Assembly (NCBI GenBank): GCA_050084515.1
Contig: CM114272.1
Coordinates: 39,928,001 to 39,992,000 of the forward strand
Length of the DNA: 64,000 nt
From: Blasia pusilla
Taxonomy: Eukaryota; Marchantiophyta; Marchantiopsida; Blasiales
Direction: 5' to 3'
Shown here: positions 21,007 to 32,742 of the stretch, piece by piece
Layout: the number at the start of each line of letters is the position of its first letter
How positions within the stretch are numbered: the first letter of the stretch is position 1
Position numbers and translations under genes: made by a program
Notes under the pieces: model-generated
Told to the model about the DNA's origin: nothing
Databases searched by the model: none
The model's input: the letters and a program-made list of their open reading frames with translations, nothing else

Positions 21007-22889
21007 TTAATTGTGCTTGATTTTGTAAACCCATTTGCAACCAATAGCTTCCTTACCGGAAGGTATATCAACCAACTCCCATGTTTGTTGATGTCTTAAT
21101 GCAGCAAACTCTTCCTCCATAGTTTCAATCCATTCGGCTTTACTCGCAGCTTCTTCAAAACAACTGGGCTCCTGCTCTTGAAGGGTAGTCATCATATATG
21201 CATGATGTGTCGCAAGGAAACCTTCATTCATGAATTTATGAACTGGATGTGTAACTCTACTTGATCTATGAAGTTGTTGTTCAGAGGTAGATTCCTTTGA
21301 CACCTAACTCGAGCTCTGACTAGTGTTAACAGACTGAATGTGTACTCTTTCCGTCCATGGACTCACAAATTTAACGGATGAATCTAGGACCTCTCCTAAT
21401 CCTCCATTAGTACTTGGAGAAGTTGAAGACAATGTCTATTTGTTTATAGTCATATTCTTCCCTTCAACAGACAAATTTAGAGGTGGAATAGGCTCAGATG
21501 GAGCATACCATGACTTTAGTTCATCAAAGACAACATCCCGACTAATAATAAGCTGCCTAGAGGATGGAATGTAGCACTTATATCCCTTAGTTCTATCAGC
21601 ATAGCCAATGAAGATACATCTTTCAGACTTGGGGTCTAATTTGTGACGTCTCTCAAAAGGAACATGAGCATAACAAATACAGTCAAATACTTTCAAGAAG
21701 GAAAAATCAGGTTTACTTCCTGTGAAGACTTCGAATGGAGTTTTATCATGAACTCCTATTGTTGGAGTTCGGTTGATTAAGAAGATTGCACATGCTACAG
21801 CCTCTGTCCAATATACCTTAGGCATGCTCTTATCATTCAGCATAGCTCGTGTCGCTTCAACAATATGTCGTTTTTTCCTCTCAACCACTCCATTTTGTTG
21901 TGGAGTGTAACGGCAAGTCACTTGACGTTGGATGCCATTCTAACGTAAATAGTCATCAAACTCTGTTGAAAGATACTCTCCTCCTCCATCACAACGCAAT
22001 TTCATAATGTGTAATCCAATTTGCTTCTTTACTAGAACTCTGAATATTTGGAACATTGAGACTACCTGTGACTTGGCTTTCCAAAAGTATACCCATATAT
22101 ACCTAGAGAAGTCATCAATAAATGAAACAAAGTACTGGCAACCACTAAGGCTATGTTGTGATGTTGTCCACACATCATTGTGGATCAACTCCAATATCTT
22201 GGATGCTCTTCTACCTTGCTTTGGAAAAGGAAATCTAACTTGTTTTGGCAAGCAAGACATACCTCTAACGTAGCACGACTTGCTAATTTAGGGAGTCCTT
22301 TTACTATATTAGATGATGAAATACTCTGTAATCTTTGAAGATTCATTTGTTCAATTCTTTCATGCCACACATTTAGATCTGTGACTTGTTGGCCGGTTTG
22401 ACCATACATTGCTATTTGAATATCTGGCATAGAAACATCTAATTTGAACATTCTTCCAAATCTAGTTCCTTTGGCTATCATAGTCTGGTCATCCATTGTT
22501 TCAATGAAACAACCATCTGCGTTAAACTTCACTTGATAACCCTGTTCTACTATCTGTCCTACACAGATGAGATTTCTTGCAATGGTCAGAACATAGAGAA
22601 CATTTCCAAGAGCACAAAGACCATCTGATGCTATTGGAACTTTACCGGTATGCGTGATATGATGTTGAGTGTCATCTCCTACGAGCACAATTGCAAGATC
22701 TTTCACCGGCTCCAAACTACTGAACCATTTCGCTTGTGAGGTCATGTGATTTGATGCACCGGAGTCAATGTACCAATCTGTTGTCGAGTTTTTCTTGACC
22801 ATTGCTCCCATATGATGAGTCATGACCAAGAGATGCTTTGTTTGTGAATGTTGTTGTTCTTGGTACTGCTCTTGGAGTTGTTGCTCCAC
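21007..22889 (-). pseudogene. Copia-A protease and integrase
   Basis: The frame 22889-22185 has protease WYIDSGASNHMT and the pre-integrase region (VWHERIEQMNLQRLQS). Frames 22260-21940 and 21921-21436 hold the integrase core: LIHNDVWTTS, SFIDDFSRYIWVYF, CDGGGEYLS (usual N replaced by G) and TPQQNGVVER. Block 21303-21007 is the linker to RT. Frames break near 22230, 21930 and 21310-21430. Confidence 0.92.
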
Positions 22890-22967
22890 ATAGTTTTGTT
22901 GCTGTTAGGCTCCTATTTTCATATCTGCCTTCTTCTTGAAGCAAGACTTTGCATAGTGAGCCTTTAT
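22890..22967 (-). pseudogene. Copia-A gag zinc-knuckle end, distal to gypsy-2
   Basis: The minus strand reads KAHYAKSCFKKKADMK then a stop (near 22909). Together with CNYYGIN at 30344 onward it forms one zinc knuckle split by gypsy-2. The second Cys is Tyr (CNYYG where CNYCG is usual). TTTAT flanks both edges of gypsy-2. Confidence 0.85.
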
Positions 22968-23965
22968 TGTCGCGACCCTCACGACCAAACGAGTGCCAAG
23001 CGGAACATCAGAACATTAGCGGGCTCACGCTAAGATGGTTTGCGCGTTGGAGTAGTCTCGAAGAGGAGACAAGAGACGAGGCGGCGAGGCTTCGCGTTTC
23101 AGATGTTGTGGTCGCGACCGAGAAACCAGGACCAAACGCGGAATGAGACTTGAAAGAAGTCGAGTCTAGGAAGTGGGTTGCCAAAGGAAGAATCCGGATT
23201 TGGAACGCCACTAGCGTTTGAGAGTTTCCGACTGTATTTATGGCCATAACTTTTAGCGCCAAGATGCGTTTGGATTAAATAAGGGTGCGTTAGAAAGCTT
23301 ATGGAAAGCCAGTTCAAACGCACTAAAGATCTCTACAAACGCTTTAGCAGCGGCTGAGAAAAAATCCGGAAACGACTGTAAGTAGAGTCGGGTTGAGGGC
23401 CACAATGAAGGGCCCGACCCTCCTTTTCCAAAGGGGGAGTTATTGGAGAACCCCAGAAGTACTAGTAAGGGGGAAGGTCTCCGAGAGTGTTTGGAACCCG
23501 AACCCCACTTTGGGCGCCGTGGGGCGGCTCAAGGGCATGGAATGGAACGCGAGTTTGGGGGTTGGGTTGGAAAACCTGCACCAAGTCTATTGAGGCGATT
23601 TTAGACATCCCTCTTGGATTTCACACCGCAACTCAATTACTTGGGTCTCGGTTTGGAACTCACACAAGGTCCGTTGAACAGTTGGGATCGCTAGGCGCGC
23701 GGGTGCCGTTTCAGATCCCTGGACTAACCAGAAAGTCTGTTCCAAGTCTTGAAGGACTTGCCGTGTTTTGGAAACTAGGAACTAAGGAAGGTTGAGCTTG
23801 ATGAGACGCCGAGTTGAGAACTCGGTGGGTTGGAACGCTGGTTGGCCCAGACCCGACTAACGAGAGTGTGTGTTTGGGTGCAGATCAGCGATGAGATTGT
23901 GATCTACTGAACGTACGCTTCCGCAACACCAAATATTGACGTTCAAGGAGAGTAGGGGCGCGACA
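22968..23965 (+). mobile_element. Gypsy-2 5' LTR
   Basis: A 998-bp LTR, nearly identical to 29339-30338. Visible differences: CACG/CATG near the start, a rearranged GGCGGCG / ACGCGAGCG stretch near 23080, CCAGTT/CCGGTT, one G fewer in a G run in the 3' copy, and three changes near the end. Reading frames inside are incidental and recur identically in both LTRs. Confidence 0.96.
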
Positions 23966-23967
23966 AG

Positions 23968-23979
23968 TGGTATCAGAGC
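23968..23979 (+). other. Gypsy-2 primer binding site (initiator Met tRNA)
   Basis: TGGTATCAGAGC, two bases after the LTR. This complements the 3' end of plant initiator Met tRNA, the usual primer for plant LTR elements. Confidence 0.95.
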
Positions 23980-24114
23980 TAATCCTTGGTGAGCGAGAAC
24001 TTGGGGTCGTGGGATCAACCGAACGCTTGGGAAAACTCAAGGTAGTGGCTAGAATCAGACGCTCGAGGAGGGACGCAAGAAACGAGGAGGAGATCTGAGT
24101 GAGTTGGCTTGAAA

Positions 24115-25160
24115 ATGGCGATCGAGGGAGAACCACCCAAGAAGCGCCGAATCAAGCGACGTGAACCAAGAGAGGAACCAATGCCGGACCGTGAAGCTAT
24201 GGAGGAGATGGAGACTCCCGAAGAGCTGAACGCCAGTCGTGAGGATGTCCTAGAGGCGAATCCTTCCGTGGGGCCATCGGGCCCAAACTCAGGGGAACGG
24301 ACCGAGTCGAGCCAGACGTTGGACTTGTTGAAGCTGTTGGTGGAGCAGATGTCCCAACAAAGCAAGCGGATTGCAGAGTTAGAGGCCACTCGAACTCCGG
24401 GTGCGGGCAAAAAGCTCTGCAAGACAAACTTGCCCACGCCATTCACTGGGGTGGGGCGCTCCCGGAAAGTGAAGGATCTCCTTACGGAACTAGAACTGTA
24501 CTTTGAGGCGCACAGGGCTGTTGAGCAGGACAAGGTGACGGTAGCCGTTACTTTCCTGAAGGATCATGCGCTACAATGGTGGACAGCTCAACGAGAGGAA
24601 TATCGGGGCGGCGAGTCACCTCTGAGTTGGGAGGAGTTTAAGGTGTTGATTGGGGATCGATTCACTCCGGAGTACTAAGGGTTGCGCGACACGGTGGAAT
24701 GCGTGCCGATGCGGCAGAGTGGTTCCTTAAGCGCGTATGTGAGGGAGTTTAGTGCGAAACTGACTTCTATTCCAAAGATGGATGAGCACGCGAAGAAGGC
24801 TATCTTCATTAGTGGACTCAAGCCGAGCGCTGAAAAGGCCCTTTACCGAATGCCGACGTTGCCAGATACCTGCGCGGATCTTCTGAAGCTGGCGGAGCGG
24901 ATTGGGGACGATGAGGTCCAAACCCAGAAACCCTTCGAGCCAAAAGGTTTTTCGAAGAAGTCGAAAAATAAGGAGGCGTTCAAAAGAGTGCAGGAGGGGG
25001 GCAAAGACGATCCAGAGAGTTTATGCCGCCGCCGCAAAACGAGTGGAACTCCATGCGAAGCCGAAAGGAGGACAGCACTCGAAGTCAGGGAATGGCAAGG
25101 TCATATGCTACAATTGTGGCGAACCGGGCCACCTGGCGAAAGTGTGTTCGAAACCGAAGG
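24115..25160 (+). pseudogene. Gypsy-2 gag
   Basis: The ATG at 24115 opens the gag (MAIEGEPPKKRRIKRRE). It has an acidic/coiled N-terminus, then the retrotransposon gag core (VTVAVTFLKDHALQWWTA). A TAA at 24676 interrupts it (..PEY stop GLRDTV); gypsy-1 has CAG at that codon. The frame reopens and runs to about 25030, where a shift moves it to the pol frame. A zinc knuckle, [14 protein letters not shown] (25106-25147), is intact. Confidence 0.92.
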
Positions 25161-26470
25161 TTCGTAATGGGAGTATGATTGCGTTTGGTGCTAAGCATCT
25201 GTTGGCAGGCGATCTTGAGACGTCCCTTCAGGTCACCAAGAGGACGCACAATTTGGTGTACCTAAGATCCAAGATTGTTGATCGCGATGTGTTGTTGCTC
25301 CTGAATACATGTGCTTTGCACTCCTTCCTAAGCCCGAGAATCGTGAAGGAACTGGGGCTGTCTACCTCTAAGGCGGATGAGCCCATTCGAGTAGGATTTG
25401 CAAGAGGCAAGTCTCATCGGACTTCTGATTTGGTCTTGGGTTTGACAGTAGGATGCGGGGTATTCGAGTTGAAGGAGAATTTCACTGTGTGCAAAATGGA
25501 TGGCATTGACGGAGTCTTGGGGAATACATTCCTAGATGCGTATGAGGTGGAGTTAAGACGTAGACCCTTGAGGTTGAGCGTCTTGCTAAAGGGCAAACGG
25601 TTACAGGTGCGGTTGGTCCGTGAGGTTCCAGCGAAAAATGAGTTAGGGAACTTGATTACAAGGAGGAGCATGACCGAGTTGGAGGATGGATTTCTCTGCT
25701 TGATGAGACAAGTGGAAGAGGCTACAAGCAGAATACGCAGAGATCATGACGCTGCTTCAAGGGGAATCCCAGAACCACTCCAGGAAGTGGTCAAGGAGTT
25801 TGAGGATGTCTTGACAAATGAGCTTCCGATTGAATTGCCGCCACATAGAGCCGTTGATCATAAGATAGAGATCATACCTGGTTCCCAACCGCCTTCAAAA
25901 GCACCATATAGGTTGAATCAGGAGGAACTTCTTGAGTTGAAAAAGCAGTTAAGTGAGCTCTTGGAAAAGGGTTACATTAGGACTAGCAAGTCACCTTATG
26001 GAGCACTTGTTCTTTTTGTAAAGAAGAAGGATGGAAAGATGAGGCTGTGTGTTGATTACCGTGCGCTGAATAAAGTGACGGTTTGGAACAATTATCCTCT
26101 TCCGAGGATAGATGATCTCTTCGATAGGCTGGCAGGCGCGAGATATTTCAGTAGGATTGACTTGAAGTCAGGATATTACCAAATTCGGATTGCCGAGGCA
26201 TATGTGGAGAAGACTGCGTGTAGGACAAGGTACGGTTCCTTTGAGTTTGTAGTGATGCCTTTCGGTCTATGTAACGCACCTCCGACGTTCACCACATTGA
26301 TGAACTCCATTTTTCACAAGGAAATGGATGAGTATGTTATCATCTATATTGATGACATACTTATCTATTCAAAGTCACTAGAGGAGCACGTTCGACATGT
26401 GAGAGCGGTCTTGTCTAAGCTAAGGGCAAATCAGCTGTATGCGAATGTAGAGAGAGCGAATTTGGTTTGA
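24902..26470 (+). pseudogene. Gypsy-2 protease and reverse transcriptase
   Basis: A 522-codon frame. The retroviral-type protease site reads [14 protein letters not shown] where D-T/S-G is expected, so the catalytic Asp is absent. The RT is well preserved: [42 protein letters not shown] and [11 protein letters not shown] (catalytic DD). The frame ends at 26470 in ERANLV through a one-base shift; the next frame resumes at about 26467 with KIKFLGHVVSADG. Missing protease and frame breaks make this copy dependent on others. Confidence 0.94.
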
Positions 26471-27570
26471 GCAAGATCAAATTCTTGGGTCACGTGGTCA
26501 GTGCAGATGGCGTCAGTCCAGACATGGAGAAGGTGAAAGCGATTGTCGAGTGGGAACCCCCATCCACTGTAAAGGGGATGAGGAGGTTCATAGGTGCGGT
26601 GCAGTTCTATCACACTTATGTGAAAAACTTTTCGGGAATTGTGAGACCTCTCACGGATTGGACAGCAAAGTTTGCCAACACGACTTGGACCCAGGAAGTT
26701 AATGAGGCATTTAGCCAAGTGAAGCAGATTCTATCGTAGGAACCAGTGTTGAAGCTGCCGGAGTTTGACAAACCGTTCGAAGTGCATACCGATGCTAGTG
26801 ATTTCGCGGTTGCAGGAATGTTGGTGCAAGAAGGGAGACCGGTGGCATACGAGAGCAAGAAGCTTAGCAATACTAAAAGGAGATGGCCCACTCACGAGAA
26901 AGAGTTGTTCGCGGTGGTACATTGCTTGAGGAAGTGGCAGCATTATCTAGGGCTCCACAGGACTCGAGTATTCACCGATAATATATCACTCAAGTATTTT
27001 GAGACCCAGGATCGAGTGACACCGAAGCAATTGCGATGGCATGATACCTTGGCGTTGATGGATGTTGAGTTGATTCACAAGCCAGGTAAAGATAATGTGA
27101 TTCCGCATGCGTTGAGTTGCAAGGAGGAACACATGCCATCGACGACACAGGTCTTGAGAGCAATGTTCCCTAAAGAAAGAGACCTGGAACGAAGGATTCG
27201 TGAAGGATATATGAAGGATGCTCACGCATGGGAGTACCTGAGGAAGTTAAAGCAGGGTGAGAAGGTGGCCAACATAAGTTTGAGGCACGGTTTACTAAGG
27301 TTCAAGCAGAGTAGGATCTATGTAGGGCAAGGCAGGATGCGAACCAAGGTGTTAGCGGAGTGTCACGACGGACCCTTGGCAGGACATAAAGGAGAGAAAT
27401 CTCTACGCTGGCCTGTCTGTCGAAAGCGGTTCTTTTGGCCCAACATGAAAGAGGATGTTGCTCAATATGTGAAGACCTTTGTGACCCGCAAGCTTAATAG
27501 AGTCTCTTATGATAAGAACAGGGCTTGTTGCATCCCCTTGCCGATCCTGAAGGACCCTTGCAAAGTGTGA
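26467..27570 (+). pseudogene. Gypsy-2 RNase H and integrase zinc-binding region
   Basis: The RT thumb frame 26467-26739 ends at TAG (26737), which reads as Gln in related pols. The frame 26746-27570 encodes RNase H (FEVHTDASDFAVAGMLVQEG, KRRWPTHEKELFAVVHCL, VFTDNISLKYF). The integrase HHCC region follows (ECHDGPLAGHKGEKSL). Its two cysteines look replaced: KTFVTRKLNRVS where C..C is usual. Confidence 0.92.
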
Positions 27571-28648
27571 GTATGGATTTCATCACGAGTCTTCCGAATT
27601 TGAGGGATACAACGCTATACTTATGATTGTTGATCGATTTAGCAAGTTGGCGAGATTCATGCCGACGGTGGATTCCGCAACGGCTTATACGACGGCGTAA
27701 CTGTTTCTCGATAGCTGGTGGCATGCTCACGGGTTGCAGAGGAGCATTGTTTCAGATCGGGATCCAAAGTTTACTAGTGCTTTCTAGAAGCACTTGTTCA
27801 GAAGGTTTAAGACCAAGTTGAGTTTCAAAGACGGCTTTCCACCCCTGCAGGCGGATGGACAGATCGAAAAGGTAAACTCTATCGTGAATCAAGATTTAAG
27901 GAATTATGTCGGTGCAGATCAACGAGATTGGGTCAAGTGGCTGAGCATGGCGGAGGACTGCTACAACTCGACCAAGCATTCTGCAACTGGAGAATCTCCG
28001 TTTCTCTTGGCAAATGGACGAGAGCCAGAAGGGCCTCTTGACCTAGCCCTTTCGAAGGGTACTACCTTGGCACGAACACGACAAGTGACGACAGAAGGTT
28101 TGTTGGTGGAGATGCGAGAACGGGAAGAGCGAGCAAGGCAAAGTCTTGTAAAGGCTCAAATGAGGTACGTTAAGCATGCTAACAAGAGTCGGCGCCAAGT
28201 ACGATTCCAAGTTGGAGAGCAAGTGTGGTTGAGTGTGAAGAATCTCACTCTTCCGAAAGAGTTGTTTGCGAAGCTGTCTGCCAAGTATGTTGGACCGTAT
28301 GTGATTGTGGCAAACCCGTTTGAGGATGTGTATACGTTGAGGCTGCCGGACGAGTTCAAGATTCACCCAACCTTTCATGTGTCATTGTTGAAGAAATACC
28401 TTCAAGATAATGGACGTTTCGAGCGGAGACAGGTGGTGAGACCGCACCCGGTGATCATAAATGAAGAGACGGAGTTTGAGGTGGAGACCATCTTACGTTC
28501 GAGGCGTCGGGCCAACAAGTATGAATACTTGGTAAAATGGAAGGGCTACCATGTGAAGGAGGCGACTTGGATTGCGGAGGCGGATTTAGAACACACGCAA
28601 GAGTTGTTGCGAGACTTCAAGCGAACGCAAGCGAAGCACATATGTTAG
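27570..28648 (+). pseudogene. Gypsy-2 integrase core and chromodomain
   Basis: The integrase core is spread over frames: MIVDRFSKLARFMPTVDSAT (Asp), SIVSDRDPKFTSAF (Asp) and DGQIEKVNSIVNQDLRNYV (Glu). Shifts occur near 27570-27600, with in-frame TAA near 27698 and TAG near 27786. The last frame, 27794-28648, is clean. It ends in a chromodomain: ETILRSRRRANKYEYLVKWK, then GYHVKEATWIAEADLEH. This places the family in the chromoviruses. Confidence 0.93.
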
Positions 28649-29338
28649 TACGAGGAGAAGCTAGAGACATGACTTGTACTCATTGGAATCTACGGCCGAA
28701 GGCCGTTGTAACTAGAATATGCTAGTGTTGCAATAAAGGAGTGTATGGATTTGGAGATTCGATGCCAGAGTTTATTGCAATTTGTATGTGGTAGTGCATG
28801 GCTATGAGTCGTTCATCATAGGCTTAGGATGTACGTCAAGAGAACAGACAAGGAGTATTTGAGGCGAGAGCTCGTATGTGGATAAGCACCTAGAACAGGA
28901 CCTTGTGTTGGATTACACTTGGGCTCGCCCTAGCGTCGGCGGGGCATATGAAGTATGTCTTGGGGCTTGGGATGATCTTACTTGTGGCCACATAAGTAAA
29001 CTTAGTGACGCGCCTAAGTCGAATACGAGAGTGACCCAATAGTAGTACAATTTGTAGACCACGTAAACAGGTATGATGTTTACAAGAATGAGTCAGAAGA
29101 GTCTAAGGTTGCACACTTAGTTAGCTTATTTGATAGGTTAGTTCCTTGGAACCAGTCCAGGCTTATCAAAGAGGAGAGGCTAATAATTCTAAGTGGGGCA
29201 AAGCGACAACTATAGACTAAGAGGAATTGCGGGTTAGCCACCAGAACGCAATTCAATGTCAAGGGGTAGGCTGCCCAAGAGACTTGACATAACAAAGTTT
29301 TGCGTTGATGAGGGCATCAACCTCTAAAGAGGGGTGAG
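28649..29338 (+). other. Gypsy-2 3' untranslated region
   Basis: About 690 bp between the pol stop and the 3' LTR. The last bases, CTCTAAAGAGGGGTGAG, are the polypurine tract that primes plus-strand DNA. No genes are seen. Confidence 0.75.
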
Positions 29339-30338
29339 TGTCGCGACCCTCATGACCAAACGAGTGCCAAGCGGAACATCAGAACATTAGCGGGCTCACG
29401 CTAAGATGGTTTGCGCGTTGGAGTAGTCTCGAAGAGGAGACAAGAGACGAGACGCGAGCGAGGCTTCGCGTTTCAGATGTTGTGGTCGCGACCGAGAAAC
29501 CAGGACCAAACGCGGAATGAGACTTGAAAGAAGTCGAGTCTAGGAAGTGGGTTGCCAAAGGAAGAATCCGGATTTGGAACGCCACTAGCGTTTGAGAGTT
29601 TCCGACTGTATTTATGGCCATAACTTTTAGCGCCAAGATGCGTTTGGATTAAATAAGGGTGCGTTAGAAAGCTTATGGAAAGCCGGTTCAAACGCACTAA
29701 AGATCTCTACAAACGCTTTAGCAGCGGCTGAGAAAAAATCCGGAAACGACTGTAAGTAGAGTCGGGTTGAGGGCCACAATGAAGGGCCCGACCCTCCTTT
29801 TCCAAAGGGGAGTTATTGGAGAACCCCAGAAGTACTAGTAAGGGGGAAGGTCTCCGAGAGTGTTTGGAACCCGAACCCCACTTTGGGCGCCGTGGGGCGG
29901 CTCAAGGGCATGGAATGGAACGCGAGTTTGGGGGTTGGGTTGGAAAACCTGCACCAAGTCTATTGAGGCGATTTTAGACATCCCTCTTGGATTTCACACC
30001 GCAACTCAATTACTTGGGTCTCGGTTTGGAACTCACACAAGGTCCGTTGAACAGTTGGGATCGCTAGGCGCGCGGGTGCCGTTTCAGATCCCTGGACTAA
30101 CCAGAAAGTCTGTTCCAAGTCTTGAAGGACTTGCCGTGTTTTGGAAACTAGGAACTAAGGAAGGTTGAGCTTGATGAGACGCCGAGTTGAGAACTCGGTG
30201 GGTTGGAACGCTGGTTGGCCCAGACCCGACTAACGAGAGTGTGTGTTTGGGTGCAGATCGGCGATGAGATCGTGATCTACTGAACGTACGCTTCCGCAAC
30301 ACCAAAGATTGACGTTCAAGGAGAGTAGGGGCGCGACA
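29339..30338 (+). mobile_element. Gypsy-2 3' LTR
   Basis: A 1,000-bp partner of 22968-23965, followed directly by the TTTAT target duplication. Near-identity with the 5' LTR dates this as one of the youngest insertions here. Confidence 0.96.
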
Positions 30339-30343
30339 TTTAT

Positions 30344-31097
30344 CCCATAGTAATTGCAAGATCCAGTGACCTTCTGCTGCTCACCTCGATCCCAACGGTT
30401 TCCACCATCACCATCATGTGATTGTGTTTGGTACTGGTTTGAAGTTGATTGAGTGACGTTATATTTAGTGCCTCTTCCTCCATATGCTTGATATCCACCA
30501 TGACCACGGAAGTTTCTGCCACGACCTCTACCTCTGTTTGATCCATAACCTGCAAATAGCGCACTCTCTTCCAGACTAGACAAGCTATCGCTACCTACTA
30601 GGCGCATCTCTTCAGTGATCAACACAGGAACTAACTCTTGAAAGGATGGATACTTCTCTCTCACAGAGATAGAGGTCTCAAAGGACTTGTAATCCTTTGG
30701 AAGGCCTTGAAGAGTGAATAAAATCATATCATCATCTTCTACTGTCACTCCAATGCTATTAAACTAATCAACAATATGCCTGATACTCAAAAATGTAATC
30801 ATTGATGCTCTGGGATTCTTACCTCACTTCGTTCAATTGTTGTTTCAATTGAAGCTTTCGGGCCTTTGTAGATATCTGGAACAACTTTTCCAATGCATCC
30901 TAGGACTCCTTCGGAGTATCAACATCTTGGATATGACCTATCATTGGCGAATTTGTCGTTATTGAAATGTAGTGGATTACTTGCCTTGCGCGTTTGTTCC
31001 AAGCGTGAACATTCAAGTATGTTGAGTCACCTTCTGGCTTGGCCTCATCACCTGTGACAAGCTCACATAGTTCTTGACCCATGAGAAATTGTTACAG
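30344..31097 (-). pseudogene. Copia-A gag
   Basis: The frame 30748-30344 encodes copia gag: DMILFTLQGLPKDYKSF, a Gly/Arg-rich stretch (GSNRGRGRGRNFRGHGGYQA), then CNYYGIN at the gypsy-2 edge. A second frame, 31082-30900, gives the N-terminal part (LCELVTGDEAKPEGD, NSPMIGHI). There are stops between. The gag begins abruptly at about 31097, where LTR sequence starts, so upstream codons are missing. Confidence 0.87.
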
Positions 31098-32742
31098 TTA
31101 GGCTCACACACACACATACCACCATGGAGAACAAAATTTGCAATGAGAGAATTAGTGGAGGCTGGTCCTCTTCTCAATTATATAGGGTATGTACAAGCAA
31201 CCCTAACCCTAACCTTAACCATAGTATCGAGTTAGCCTAACTGTGATTAACTAACCCTAGTTAAGATAATCGTGCTTAACTGACTAACCAAGATTAAGCT
31301 TCCCTACTTTGTGTGAGTACCAAATATAGCAATTCAGGTCTCTCATGAGCTTGACTGTAACTCAATCTTCAATACTCCCCCTCAAGCTCATATCAATATC
31401 TCCAACGCCTAAATCCTTTCTAAACATCTAAAACTTGTCTCTAGACAATGCCTTTGTAAAGATGTCAGCAATTTGATGATCTGTACCTATATACACAAAA
31501 TCAATTTCTCCTACAAGCATTTTCTCTTTGATAAAATGATAGTGCACCTCAACATGCTTTGTACGAGCATGAAACACAGGGTTATTAGCAAGCTTCATGC
31601 TACTAATATTGTCTGTATATATTACACTAGGTCCTAAGTTACTAACACCAATCTCAAAAAGTAATTGATGAAGCCACACCGCCTTACATGCTCCATTGGT
31701 TGCTCCTCTGTATTCAGCCTCTATTGAAGATAAGTCAACAGAGGCTGAGTACATTCAAGTCTATTGAGTCACCTTCTGGCTTTGCCTCATCACCTGTGAC
31801 AAGCTCCCATAGTTCTTGATCCATGAGAAATTTTTTCATGCAAAACTTCCATACATTGTAATTCTGATTTTCTAGCTTCTTGCCTGTGAGTATTGTTGAG
31901 GAATACTCCATGATAAACGATTTCACTCACAAAAAATGTAATTTCAGACTTTCTACTACTCCAATTAAAGCAAAGACCAGTCCTACACAGAAATTGACCT
32001 GAAATTTTCCAAAATTGATCAATTGTATGAAAGAACTAGTCAAAATTGGCCTGTAGAGAGCAAACTGCACAACTTTTCTTCACTAATTGCACTTTCCTAC
32101 ATTGAAATTGCTGTTGTAGGAGCTCAGAATGTCAGAATCAAGCGATTTTGGGTACGTTGGAAAGCTCTCGATGAGATCTACAGTACGGAGTGAACAAGCC
32201 TTTAATGTTGATCTAGCCAAAGCGGACCCAGACGGCTGAATCAACCGGGAAAGCCCTAAAAAACGCCTCCAAACTTTTATCACCATCAAAGCTCCACCTG
32301 AAATCTGCACCCACTAAGCTCTGAATAAAATTTCCTTCTCCCAAACTGAAATTGTGCCTTCTCTTGCCTCTCTTTTTTCTTCAAACACCAAGAATTTCAA
32401 GTGATGTTCTCCTCCCGCTCTGATACCATATGGAAAACTGCTAAACAAGCATAACTGGTGGAAAACGGCTTTCACACACACACACATCACCTTGGAGAAC
32501 GAACTTTGCAATGAGAGAATGAGTGGAGGCTCGTCCTCTTCTCAATTATATAGGGTATGTACAAGCAACCCTAACCCTACCTTTAACCATAGTCTCGAGT
32601 TAGCCTAATTGTGATTAACTAACCCTAGTTAAGATAATCGTGCTTAACTGACTAGCCAAGATTAAACTTCCCTACTTCGTGTGAGTGCCAAATGTAGCAG
32701 TTCAGGTGTCTCATGAGCTTGATTGTAACTTAATCTTCAATA
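31098..32742 (-). mobile_element. Copia-B: internally deleted copia copy
   Basis: In plus order: an LTR truncated at its start (about 31098-31374), polypurine tract, the last part of RNase H (31754-31428, SSIEAEYRGATNGACKAVW, IADIFTKALSRDKF), an abrupt join at about 31735 to gag N-terminus (31926-31740, GKKLENQNYNVWKFCMKKFL), a 5' untranslated region, a primer site (complement of 32417-32428, TGGTATCAGAGC) and the 5' LTR (32431-32742). Almost all pol is missing. It is the same family as copia-A. Confidence 0.85.
32431..32742 (-). mobile_element. Copia-B 5' LTR
   Basis: A 312-bp LTR with ends TGGAAAACTG and TTCAATA in plus orientation. It abuts gypsy-1 LTR sequence at 32743 without a target duplication matching the copia-A left flank (ATCTG at 19310-19314). 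This supports recombination between two separate copia insertions. Confidence 0.85.

Larger units (their letters stand above)
22968..30338 (+). mobile_element. Gypsy-2: full-length Ty3/gypsy chromovirus
   Basis: A 7,371-bp element with both LTRs (22968-23965 and 29339-30338). LTR ends are TGTCGCGACC and GGGGCGCGACA. The TSD is TTTAT (22963-22967 and 30339-30343), with an initiator-Met primer site (23968-23979) and a purine-rich tract before the 3' LTR. The LTRs differ by about five substitutions and two small indels per 1 kb, so insertion is recent. Order: gag, protease, RT, RNase H, integrase, chromodomain. Pol and gag carry multiple stops and frameshifts, so the copy is not autonomous. Confidence 0.96.
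19315..31097 (-). mobile_element. Copia-A: Ty1/copia element split by gypsy-2
   Basis: A minus-strand copia. In plus order it has a 3' LTR (19315-19637, complement starts TATTGAAG and ends TTTTCCA), a polypurine tract (complement of CTCCCCCTCAAGCTC), then RNase H, RT, integrase, protease and gag. Gypsy-2 sits in the gag zinc knuckle at 22968-30338. Gag resumes at 30344 and ends near 31097, joined directly to the LTR of a second copia, so the A 5' end is lost. Several stops and frameshifts break pol. Confidence 0.87.

Noticed and set aside
23393-23795. Open frames in the gypsy-2 LTRs (also 29860-30168)
   Set aside because: The same frames occur in both LTRs at the same place, have no family features, and lie in non-coding LTR sequence.
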